The notes beneath the pieces are model-generated. The model saw only the letters and a list, made by a program, of their open reading frames with translations. It did no database searches and was not told the origin of the DNA. This document shows, piece after piece, positions 15,161 to 21,219 of a stretch of DNA of 21,344 nucleotides. Source of the DNA: an archaeon (lineage in GTDB: Archaea; Nanobdellota; Nanobdellia; SCGC-AAA011-G17; GW2011-AR17); assembly GCA_023245975.1 (NCBI GenBank), contig JAHFJF010000003.1, forward strand, positions 1-21,344. Direction: 5' to 3'. Position 1 is the first letter of the stretch; every line of letters starts with the position of its first letter. A program made the position numbers and the translations under genes.

Positions 15161-15352
15161 ATGAAATTTAAAGCATTGATTATAGTTTTATTGGCTATTG
15201 GATTGCTATTTGTTTCGGCATGCACTACAGGCCAGTCTTATAATGTCCCACAGCAATATGGCGGCGGTGGATGTGGTGCATCATCAAATCCAGTCAGCGT
15301 TGTTAAGAATACATTGGCAGCTGCAGTGGAAGGCAATGGTGGAGGCTGCTGA
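15161..15352 (+). CDS. Small lipoprotein with bacterial lipobox and Gly-Gly-Cys end
   Basis: 63 residues. Signal peptide: K2/K4, a hydrophobic core (about 5-17) and the lipobox V18-S-A-C21, a textbook substrate for Lgt and LspA, both present in this window. The mature form would start at C21 and be only 43 residues, with a GGGGC (34-38) and a final GNGGGC (58-63). The protein thus has three Cys: lipidated C21, C38 and terminal C63. The sequence contains no known fold. It is placed between the GGC-tailed proteins and the thioredoxin genes, and it starts 1 base after the previous stop. Confidence 0.8.
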   Translation: MKFKALIIVLLAIGLLFVSACTTGQSYNVPQQYGGGGCGASSNPVSVVKNTLAAAVEGNGGGC

Positions 15353-15370
15353 TTTTTAAATTTTTTAATA

Positions 15371-15376
15371 AGGTGA
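15371..15376 (+). promoter_or_regulatory. SD that selects the TTG start of the next gene
   Basis: AGGTGA lies 5 nt before TTG at 15382. A nearer ATG at 15378 opens only a 14-codon ORF in another frame, and an in-frame stop sits immediately before the TTG. The protein has no internal Met, so TTG is the only possible start. Confidence 0.65.
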
Positions 15377-15381
15377 TATGA

Positions 15382-15879
15382 TTGGATTTATCAAAAAAAG
15401 AAAGGCAGCAGTTAAGGCTTGAAAAATTAAGGGAAGAAAGCCTTGAAGCCCAGAAAGAGCATGATGCAGACCAGCAGCAGCATGAAAATAGGCAGAATGA
15501 ACTGCATTCTTCAAGAACAAGAAAATTGGTTATTGCAGGAGTTGTTGGTTTAGTGCTAGTGATAGGAATCGTTTCATTTTCTTTACTTTCATCTGCTTCT
15601 GAAGGGCAGTTTGATAGTTTTGCAAAATGCTTGTCCGAAAAGGGTGCCATTGTATATGGAAATGATTTTTGCTCATACACGCAAAAGCAGTTAAGCTGGT
15701 TTGGTAAATCAAGAAAATATCTTAATTATGTAAAATGTGCAGAAAATAAGGAGCTATGCAATAGCAAAGGGGTAAAAGTGACTCCAACATGGGAGATTAA
15801 TGGTCAGACATACGGAGAAGTTCAGACATTTGAGAAGCTATCTGCTGTTAGCGGATGCTCTATATTCATTAAACAATGA
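15382..15879 (+). CDS. Membrane-anchored thioredoxin-fold protein with a single active-site Cys
   Basis: 165 residues from a TTG start. A highly charged, Gln-rich helix faces the cytoplasm (about 5-45, probably coiled coil), then one membrane segment (49-70), then an outside thioredoxin-like domain. The domain matches the VKOR C-terminal/DsbA-like type: FAKCLSEKGAIVYG, active-site region NDFCSYTQKQ, then VKCAENKELC and the cis-Pro loop VTPTWEINGQTY. The usual CxxC is C97-S-Y-T100, so the second Cys is lost; C119 and C126 may form a second pair and C159 is near the end. A monothiol enzyme could reduce or isomerise mixed disulfides, or be resolved by its neighbours. Lies between the GGC proteins and the triple thioredoxin-like gene, spaced by a few bases. 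Confidence 0.8.
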   Translation: MDLSKKERQQLRLEKLREESLEAQKEHDADQQQHENRQNELHSSRTRKLVIAGVVGLVLVIGIVSFSLLSSASEGQFDSFAKCLSEKGAIVYGNDFCSYTQKQLSWFGKSRKYLNYVKCAENKELCNSKGVKVTPTWEINGQTYGEVQTFEKLSAVSGCSIFIKQ

Positions 15880-15891
15880 GGAGATGAAGAA

Positions 15892-16992
15892 ATGGAAATG
15901 TTGAAGAAATATGCAAACAGTTTTGTCAGCATTGGATTAGTTATACTAACTGTGATAGTCTTGCTAAATAGCTATTCAATATTGAAGCTTTCAAAGGATT
16001 TAGATTCTGTATTGCAAAAGGAAAAAGAATCATTAAAGCCTGTAGCTATAAGCATTGTTTCATTGGAATGTTCTGGCAAGGATTGCGTCAGCTTGAATAA
16101 GGAATTAGCAGCATTAAAATCAGGCAATGTCAAGGTAAATGATGAATCTACTGCTTCTGGCAGAGATGCTTCCCAATTAATATCAAAATATGGAATAAAG
16201 CGCCTTCCTGCATTGGTTGTTACTGGCGAAGTTGAAAGTCTTAATCTTGCAGGATACATAGAATCAGGTGATGCATTAGTCTTAGAATCTAAATCAACTC
16301 CATACCAGGATGCAGTTACTGGAAAAGTTAATGGTTTAGTAAGGGCAACATTAATTGAGGAAAAATCTTGTACCGATTGCGCTGATTTGAATATATTGCT
16401 GCAAGGATTGGAAGAGTCCGGTGTTGTATTATCAGAAAAGAAGGAATTATCTACAAATGATGCAACAGAATTATTCTCAAAATACAACATAACAAAGCTT
16501 CCGGCATTGATCTTGTCAGAAGATTTCAGTGCTTATGAGCTTTCATCTGCATGGGACAGGCTTGGCCATGTTGCCGAAGATGGGAGTTATGTGCTGGATC
16601 TTCCTTCACCGCCATACTACGACATTAAAACAAAAACAGTTCATGGCCTTGTAAAATTCACAGGAATAACTGATTCATCATGTACAGAATGCTACAATGT
16701 AACTCAAATCCATGTAAGCATACTACAAAGGATGGGCTTGTTCCTTAAAGATAGGAAGGTTGTTGATTCCTCGAGTGCAGAAGGCAAGCAGCTTATAGAG
16801 AAGTACGGGATAAAATCCTTGCCTACAATGATACTGTCTAAGGAAGCATCAGATTACGCAGGCTTTGTAAGGGCATGGAATGATGTAGGCACAATAGAAT
16901 CTGACGGCAGCTTTGTGTTCAGGGACAACAGTGTGCTTGAGCTTACATACAAGGATTTGGTTTCTGGCAAGGTAATCAAGCCGGAACCTTAA
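15892..16992 (+). CDS. Membrane protein with three tandem thioredoxin-like domains
   Basis: 366 residues. One N-terminal membrane anchor (about 12-32), then three repeats of about 100 residues. Each has a beta strand leading to a Cys pair and later a K-Y-x-I-x-x-L-P loop, where the Pro is the cis-Pro of thioredoxins: C60-x4-C65 with LP105-106; C160-T-D-C163 with LP203-204; C264-T-E-C267 with LP310-311. The first pair has a wider CSGKDC spacing; the others are true CxxC. Each repeat ends in a similar Y-x-D-x-x-x-x-x-V-x-G-L/K segment (PYQDAVTGKVNGLV, PYYDIKTKTVHGLV, TYKDLVSGKVIKP). A three-site electron relay or a triple thiol oxidoreductase outside the cell is the natural reading. SD GAGGAG at 15878-15883 overlaps the previous stop; the ATG at 15898 is an alternative start. 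Confidence 0.8.
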   Translation: MEMLKKYANSFVSIGLVILTVIVLLNSYSILKLSKDLDSVLQKEKESLKPVAISIVSLECSGKDCVSLNKELAALKSGNVKVNDESTASGRDASQLISKYGIKRLPALVVTGEVESLNLAGYIESGDALVLESKSTPYQDAVTGKVNGLVRATLIEEKSCTDCADLNILLQGLEESGVVLSEKKELSTNDATELFSKYNITKLPALILSEDFSAYELSSAWDRLGHVAEDGSYVLDLPSPPYYDIKTKTVHGLVKFTGITDSSCTECYNVTQIHVSILQRMGLFLKDRKVVDSSSAEGKQLIEKYGIKSLPTMILSKEASDYAGFVRAWNDVGTIESDGSFVFRDNSVLELTYKDLVSGKVIKPEP

Positions 16993-17052
16993 GCAATGGT
17001 AATGCGTAAAGCTTTTTAGGCTTTAGATGCTTAGAATACAAGGAGATAAAAA
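16993..17052 (+). promoter_or_regulatory. Operon gap with weak hairpin and SD
   Basis: TAAAGC (17007-17012) and GCTTTA (17020-17025) can pair around a T-rich 7-nt loop. AAGGAGA (17040-17046) is the SD of the next gene. This is the largest gap inside the cluster (60 nt), so an internal promoter or attenuation site is possible. Confidence 0.3.
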
Positions 17053-17553
17053 ATGGACTCTAAAAAAATAGGGATAACCTTGATGGTGTTAGCGGTAATG
17101 CTTTTCGGGATGGTTTATGCATTTCTGGATAATGCATCAAAGGCAAGCACACAGAATAACTGCAACCCGACAAAGGAATGCCAGAAAGCTGCATCCTTGA
17201 TAGGCTGGTCAAATATTGCTTTTGGTATAATATTCTCTATATTGAGCCTTGGATTTTATATCTTGTTCTTTAACAATGATACTCACGTATTGGAGAGGAT
17301 AGAAAAGGAGACCAAGGAAAAGGCACTGAGTGAGAAGTTTTCAATTGCATTAAGCATGCTTGATCCAGCAGAGCAGAAGGTGATTAGCGCTATTAGGGAA
17401 CAGGAAGGAATAACACAGTCAACATTGCGTATAAGGACAGATATGTCAAAAGCTAAGTTGAGCATGGTCTTGTCTGATTTTGAGAAAAGAGACATAATCC
17501 GCCGTGTCCCCAAAGGAAAGACTCTCGCTATTTACCTCAAAGAGAAATATTAG
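17053..17553 (+). CDS. Membrane-bound winged-helix regulator with an extracytoplasmic Cys pair
   Basis: 166 residues. Two membrane segments (about 6-25 and 51-73) enclose a loop of about 25 residues with C37-x5-C43 (NCNPTKEC). After a charged helix comes a winged-helix domain (about 95-166): a first helix at FSIALSMLDPAEQKVISAI, a recognition region TQSTLRIRTDMSKAKLSMVLSD and a wing RRVPKGKTLAIYL, typical of archaeal MarR-like membrane-tethered HTH proteins. With both termini inside, the loop faces outside. It could sense disulfide state or a metal through the Cys pair and signal to DNA (inference). Placed inside the thiol operon, between the triple thioredoxin-like gene and ccdA. Confidence 0.8.
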   Translation: MDSKKIGITLMVLAVMLFGMVYAFLDNASKASTQNNCNPTKECQKAASLIGWSNIAFGIIFSILSLGFYILFFNNDTHVLERIEKETKEKALSEKFSIALSMLDPAEQKVISAIREQEGITQSTLRIRTDMSKAKLSMVLSDFEKRDIIRRVPKGKTLAIYLKEKY

Positions 17554-17562
17554 GGTGCGTAA

Positions 17563-18525
17563 ATGAAAAAATTCTTGATATTTATAATATTTGTAGTTTT
17601 AGCTGTTAACGTTTTGGCTGCCGTTGATTCCCAATTGCCAATAGGTCTGCAAAAGATTGCGGCATATAATCAGTCACAGGCTGCACTGTTTGTAGAAAAG
17701 ATAACGATTTTTGTTGCATTCTTGGCTGGTCTGCTGAGTTTTTTGGCGCCTTGCACTCTGGCGATAGTTCCGGCATATTTCGCTGCGACATTCAGGGAGA
17801 GGAAAAAGGCATTGCCCATGACTCTGGCTTTTTTCTTAGGTTTTTCTACTACTTTCATTGGTCTTGGCTTGGTTGCATCGGCTATAGGGCAGACATTCGC
17901 AACCTTGCAGCTGAAGTATAGTTACCTTGTTATAATTGCTGGCATTGCTCTTATTGTCTTAGGCTTTATGTCTATATTCAACAGAGGATTCACGTTCATT
18001 AAGCCAAGCATGAAGATCTCTAAATCATTTGCAGGCGTATTTCTTACTGGCATTTTCTTTGCATTTGGCTGGTCAGCATGTGTTGGTCCTATACTTTCAG
18101 GCGTGCTTCTAATAGCTTCTCTGGTAAGCTACAGCAAAGCAGCCCTATTGATGTTTTTCTATGCATTAGGGAATTTTGTTCCGTTTATAGTATTGTCATC
18201 TTTGATAGACAAGTACAATATTCTTGGCAGCAAATGGATATCTGGCAAGGAGTTTAAATTGAATTTATTAGGAAAGGAGCACTCGTTCCATACCACTACT
18301 TTGATTTCAGGGCTAATACTGGTTGCATTAGGGCTGCTTTTTTTAATTTTTGGGAATACTAGCATAATCAATCTTTTTGATCCATTTAATATAAAGTTTT
18401 CAGAGGAAGGCTGGCAGAGGGGGCTTCTTAGTTCGAGCCATGCATTGGCGATAGCTTTATTAGTAATAATATTAGCCTCGGTTATTGTATGGTACTCGTT
18501 AAGAGGGAAGAATGAGAAGGTTTAA
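17563..18525 (+). CDS. ccdA: CcdA/DsbD-type transmembrane thiol transporter
   Basis: 320 residues. Moves electrons across the membrane by relaying a disulfide, usually from cytoplasmic thioredoxin to extracytoplasmic thiol proteins. Seen: an N-terminal hydrophobic signal-like segment (about 3-20), then six or more spans containing the two catalytic Cys, C64 in FLAPCTLAIVPAY and C173 in FGWSACVGPILSG, the core CcdA motifs. An insertion near 212-235 (DKYNILGSKWISGKEF) lies between later spans, and the C-terminal part adds further hydrophobic segments (about 241-262 and 292-312). SD GGTG just upstream (about 17553-17558). The 3' end overlaps the next gene by 14 bp, so the two are translationally coupled. 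Confidence 0.93.
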   Translation: MKKFLIFIIFVVLAVNVLAAVDSQLPIGLQKIAAYNQSQAALFVEKITIFVAFLAGLLSFLAPCTLAIVPAYFAATFRERKKALPMTLAFFLGFSTTFIGLGLVASAIGQTFATLQLKYSYLVIIAGIALIVLGFMSIFNRGFTFIKPSMKISKSFAGVFLTGIFFAFGWSACVGPILSGVLLIASLVSYSKAALLMFFYALGNFVPFIVLSSLIDKYNILGSKWISGKEFKLNLLGKEHSFHTTTLISGLILVALGLLFLIFGNTSIINLFDPFNIKFSEEGWQRGLLSSSHALAIALLVIILASVIVWYSLRGKNEKV

Positions 18526-19165
18526 TGTTGTATTGTCAGTATTTTTTGCATTTGTCCTATTATTAGTTCCATTCGCTTATTATGCATTATCTAATTCATA
18601 TCACGAAAAAGTATTATTCCGGCTTGGCGTATTGCAATCTCAAGAGAATGATGTTGCCTTAGACAATGTAGCGTCTTATTTGGATGGTAGCTCAGAATTG
18701 GATCAGAACATTTTTTCTGAAAGGGAGATATTACATATGGCAGATGTGAAGCTGCTACTGGACATATTGAGGTATCTTTTGATGCTTGTACTGACCATAT
18801 TCATTGTCTTGACAGTATTTGAGGCGATGTCAGTAAATATATTAAGCATAGCTTGGACAGCTTTGGTTGGTGCTGGCGTGGCATTTGTGGCGTCATTGCT
18901 TAAGCTGCTCTTCTGGGGATTGGCTTTCAGACCTTTGTTTGTATTGTTTCATAAGATATTCTTCATGAACGACTTTTGGGTTCTTGGTGGAACTTCTAAG
19001 TTAATCTCGTTGTTCCCTGAACAATTCTTCAAGAGTATTGTGATTTCTTCAATACTTACAACAATCTTGTTATCTTTGTTTGTTGCAGCAATATCTGGCG
19101 CGTTCCTTTATAATTCACATATTCAAGATAAGAAATCTTGGGGTAAATTGTGGAGAGTTTATTAG
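18512..19165 (+). CDS. lit: DUF1461 membrane protein, Lit-like lipoprotein transacylase candidate
   Basis: 217 residues, about four to five membrane spans. Matches the DUF1461/TIGR01906 family by its late segment LFHKIFFMNDFWVL (145-158) followed by LISLFPEQFF (164-173), and by an extracytoplasmic EILHMADVK (72-80) before the second span. From memory, the Firmicute enzyme Lit (lipoprotein intramolecular transacylase), which moves an acyl chain from the glyceryl group to the N-terminal Cys to make lyso-form lipoproteins, belongs to this family; the conserved His residues H75 and H147 are candidates for catalysis. Here the gene begins inside ccdA (14-bp overlap) and lgt begins right after its stop, so its placement with Lgt is direct support for a lipoprotein role. 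Archaeal lipids are ether-linked, so the reaction may differ (inference). Confidence 0.75.
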   Translation: MRRFNVVLSVFFAFVLLLVPFAYYALSNSYHEKVLFRLGVLQSQENDVALDNVASYLDGSSELDQNIFSEREILHMADVKLLLDILRYLLMLVLTIFIVLTVFEAMSVNILSIAWTALVGAGVAFVASLLKLLFWGLAFRPLFVLFHKIFFMNDFWVLGGTSKLISLFPEQFFKSIVISSILTTILLSLFVAAISGAFLYNSHIQDKKSWGKLWRVY

Positions 19166-19930
19166 ATGTATGTGCATAATCTTACACCGATACTGTTAAA
19201 GCTCGGCCCTTTGGAAATAAGATATTATGGGCTGATGTATGTCCTTGGCTTTCTCTTTGTTTATTTCGTATTAAATTATTTCTCTAAGAAAAAGTTATTT
19301 CCATTGTCTAAAGAGGATATAGCAGATTTAATGTCTTATCTTATTGTTGGCATAATAGTATTTGCAAGGTTATTTTATGTTTTTGTTTACAATTTTAGTT
19401 ATTACTTTTCTGAGCCGTTAAAGATATTTGCAATTTGGGAAGGCGGATTGTCTTTCCATGGCGGATTAATAGGCGCGGTCTTGGCTGCATTATACTATTG
19501 TAAGAAGAAGAATCTTAATTTTTACGATTTAGCAGATTTTGTTGTGATACCTCTTGGTGTAGCTTTGTTTTTTGGGAGGATAGGTAATTTCATTAATGGC
19601 GAATTGTATGGAAGGATAACTAATGTTCCATGGGCAGTAAAGTTTCCAGGCGCTGAGGGCTTTAGGCACCCTTCACAGCTTTATGAGGCAGGAAAGAATT
19701 TAATTATATTTGCAGTGCAGTGGCCATTAAAGGATAAATCATTGCCTAAAGGGTTTAGGTTCTGGCTGTTTGTTTTGATGTATTCTTCAATGAGATTTGC
19801 CGTAGAATTCTTTAGAGAGCCTGATACTCAGATAGGTTTTATTTTTGGATTTACATTGGGGCAGTGGATTAATGTTGTTATGTTCGCTATTGGATTAGTG
19901 TTTTTTGTGAGGGTTAATAGAAAGAAGTAA
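19166..19930 (+). CDS. lgt: Prolipoprotein diacylglyceryl transferase-like enzyme
   Basis: 254 residues, about seven spans. Transfers a lipid group from a membrane phospholipid to the thiol of the lipobox Cys. The signature G137-R-I-G-N-F-I-N-G-E-L-Y-G149 is complete, with R138, N141 and E146; SFHGGLIG contains the conserved His (H98), and RFAVEFFREPD (210-220) is the usual C-terminal block. All key residues of E. coli Lgt seem to be present. Starts directly after the DUF1461 stop (0 bp). In an archaeon the donor would be an archaeol-type ether lipid, so the product may be an archaeol-modified Cys (inference). No lnt-like gene is seen, which fits the Lit route. Confidence 0.95.
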   Translation: MYVHNLTPILLKLGPLEIRYYGLMYVLGFLFVYFVLNYFSKKKLFPLSKEDIADLMSYLIVGIIVFARLFYVFVYNFSYYFSEPLKIFAIWEGGLSFHGGLIGAVLAALYYCKKKNLNFYDLADFVVIPLGVALFFGRIGNFINGELYGRITNVPWAVKFPGAEGFRHPSQLYEAGKNLIIFAVQWPLKDKSLPKGFRFWLFVLMYSSMRFAVEFFREPDTQIGFIFGFTLGQWINVVMFAIGLVFFVRVNRKK

Positions 19931-19963
19931 AGACCGCCTTTTAAAAATCATTAATCCGAAACA

Positions 19964-19997
19964 TATTTATACCAATTATCCAGTTTAAAGTGAGGAG
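19964..19997 (+). promoter_or_regulatory. TATA box and SD of the glutaredoxin gene
   Basis: TATTTATA at 19964-19971 lies about 39 nt before the ATG at 20007, giving a short leader, and GAGGAG at 19992-19997 is a good SD 9 nt before the start. So this gene is separate from the lgt operon, which ends at 19930. Confidence 0.5.
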
Positions 19998-20006
19998 TCA
20001 ATTACC

Positions 20007-20243
20007 ATGTCAAAAGTCACCATATACAGTACACCAACATGCCCATATTGCGATATGGCAAAGAGATATTTGAAAGAGAATAAAGTAGAATACAAGGAAA
20101 TAGACGTCTCTAAAGATACAAAGGCAGCTACTGAGATGGTAGAGAAATCAGGCCAGATGGGTGTACCTGTTCTTGATATCAATGGCGATATAATTGTAGG
20201 CTTCGATAGGGACGCAATAAAGCGAGCTTTGAAGCTAAAGTAA
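20007..20243 (+). CDS. Glutaredoxin-like protein (CPYC)
   Basis: 78 residues, cytoplasmic. Active site C12-P-Y-C15 in YSTPTCPYC, cis-Pro at P54 in GVPVLDING and GFDRDAIKRAL at the end: the glutaredoxin/NrdH-type mini-thioredoxin. It would reduce small disulfides or ribonucleotide reductase, or feed electrons to CcdA (inference). It stands next to the extracytoplasmic thiol operon but has its own promoter. Confidence 0.92.
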   Translation: MSKVTIYSTPTCPYCDMAKRYLKENKVEYKEIDVSKDTKAATEMVEKSGQMGVPVLDINGDIIVGFDRDAIKRALKLK

Positions 20244-20307
20244 CTGCCTAAATGCGAATGTTTTTATATATATTCTTCCATTTAAATCACTAAGAGGTGA
20301 TGTTTTT

Positions 20308-20565
20308 ATGGCAAAAAAGATGGAAAAAAAGGAAGGTTCTGAGCAAACTTGGGCTCATGGTTGCTCATGGCGGGAAGTTCTCTATTGTGCAGGTGCTATA
20401 TTTTTTGGTGCATTAGGATTTGCTTTGGTTGTGGAAGGCTTATTCGGCCAGTTCAATCTAGGCTTTAGGGCTGGATTCGTCTCATACCTTTTAGGATTCT
20501 TGTTCCTGGGTGTTGCCAAGCATTGCAAATGGGCTGCATGGTGCAGGATGTACAAATGCAATTAG
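20308..20565 (+). CDS. Small Cys-rich two-span membrane protein
   Basis: 85 residues. A Lys-rich N-terminus, then two membrane segments (about 25-45 and 54-70). Five Cys sit at the membrane boundaries: C19 and C27 before the first span, and C73, C79 and C84 after the second. Both sets are on the same (probably cytoplasmic) side, so they could form a metal site or disulfides together. TTTATATA at 20263-20270 and GAGGTGA at 20294-20300 support the ATG at 20308. Not recognised. It overlaps the convergent methyltransferase gene by 4 bp and lies beside the glutaredoxin and YHS genes. Confidence 0.7.
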   Translation: MAKKMEKKEGSEQTWAHGCSWREVLYCAGAIFFGALGFALVVEGLFGQFNLGFRAGFVSYLLGFLFLGVAKHCKWAAWCRMYKCN

Positions 20566-21161
20566 CTTTTCTTATTTTTTATTCTTTTTTCTTTGAAAAC
20601 GTCATTCATCCAGACATTTTTTACTGAGCCAGGTTTTAGTCCAGCTTTTTTAATGTAAGCTAATGTGTCTCTATCAGGATTGCACCCAAAGTATTTGTTA
20701 AATATGGGTTTTATTCTTGTTTGCCATTTTGCGATAATTGGATTTGAGCTTCTTACATGCTCTAGAAGTATTATTTGGCCATTATTTTTGCATATGCGTT
20801 TCATCTCTTTAAGTGCTTTAACTGGGTCATCAACAGAGCATAATACAAGCGTGGCGACAACATAATCAAAGGTATTATCCTTGAATTTAAGTTTTTCAGC
20901 AATCATGACTTTGAAATCAGCCCTGATATTTAGTTTACATGCTCTACCTTTTGCAATATCTAGCATTTCTTTGCTGATGTCAGTTAGTGTAAGATTGGGG
21001 TTCTTGTGATAATAGGGTAAATTTCTGCCAGTCCCAGCACCAATCTCCAATACCTTTCCCTTCGCAAGAGTAATTATTGAACTCCTTAGTTTTTTTAGCC
21101 TTAGAATTTCCAGTGGCCATTCAAATAAATCATAATATCTTGACAGGGATTCTTTTTTCAT
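20562..21161 (-). CDS. Class I SAM-dependent methyltransferase (METTL7/UbiE-like)
   Basis: 199 residues. Motif I is VLEIGAGTGRN (37-47), the acidic end of strand 2 is LTDISKEML (59-67), and VVATLVLCSVDDPVKALKEMKR (101-122) is motif post-I/II. The tail FGCNPDRDTLAYIKKAGL (158-175) is the GCxxxRDT signature shared with the METTL7 (TMT1) thiol methyltransferases and relatives. That makes a small thiol or lipid substrate plausible, but UbiE-type methyltransferases are similar. Its stop overlaps the previous convergent gene; it is divergent from the YHS gene. Confidence 0.85.
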   Translation of the reverse strand: MKKESLSRYYDLFEWPLEILRLKKLRSSIITLAKGKVLEIGAGTGRNLPYYHKNPNLTLTDISKEMLDIAKGRACKLNIRADFKVMIAEKLKFKDNTFDYVVATLVLCSVDDPVKALKEMKRICKNNGQIILLEHVRSSNPIIAKWQTRIKPIFNKYFGCNPDRDTLAYIKKAGLKPGSVKNVWMNDVFKEKRIKNKKS

Positions 21162-21186
21162 TGTTTCATATATTTATTAATATGCA

Positions 21187-21197
21187 AAGCTTAAATA
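21187..21197. promoter_or_regulatory. TATA-like element between the methyltransferase and YHS genes
   Basis: CTTAAATA (21190-21197) is 23-30 nt before the ATG at 21220 on the plus strand. Read on the other strand it is TATTTAAG and lies about 29-36 nt before the methyltransferase start at 21161, so one box might serve both directions. Other AT-rich runs (21170-21180) could also serve the minus strand. Confidence 0.35.
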
Positions 21198-21219
21198 GGT
21201 AATTGTTTAGAATAATGCT

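Noticed and set aside
14238..15352. GGC-tailed peptides as RiPP precursors for the radical SAM enzymes
   Set aside because: The radical SAM genes are about 8-12 kb away and not linked, and the peptides have anchors and lipobox rather than leader/core layout.
14238..15352. GGC tails as ubiquitin-like modifiers ending in Gly-Gly plus a cleaved Cys
   Set aside because: No beta-grasp fold, and the proteins are membrane anchored with the tail outside; no E1- or JAMM-like gene in the window.
15378..15422. ATG-started 14-codon ORF ahead of the thioredoxin-fold gene
   Set aside because: Too short and out of frame; the real gene starts at TTG 15382 with a good SD.
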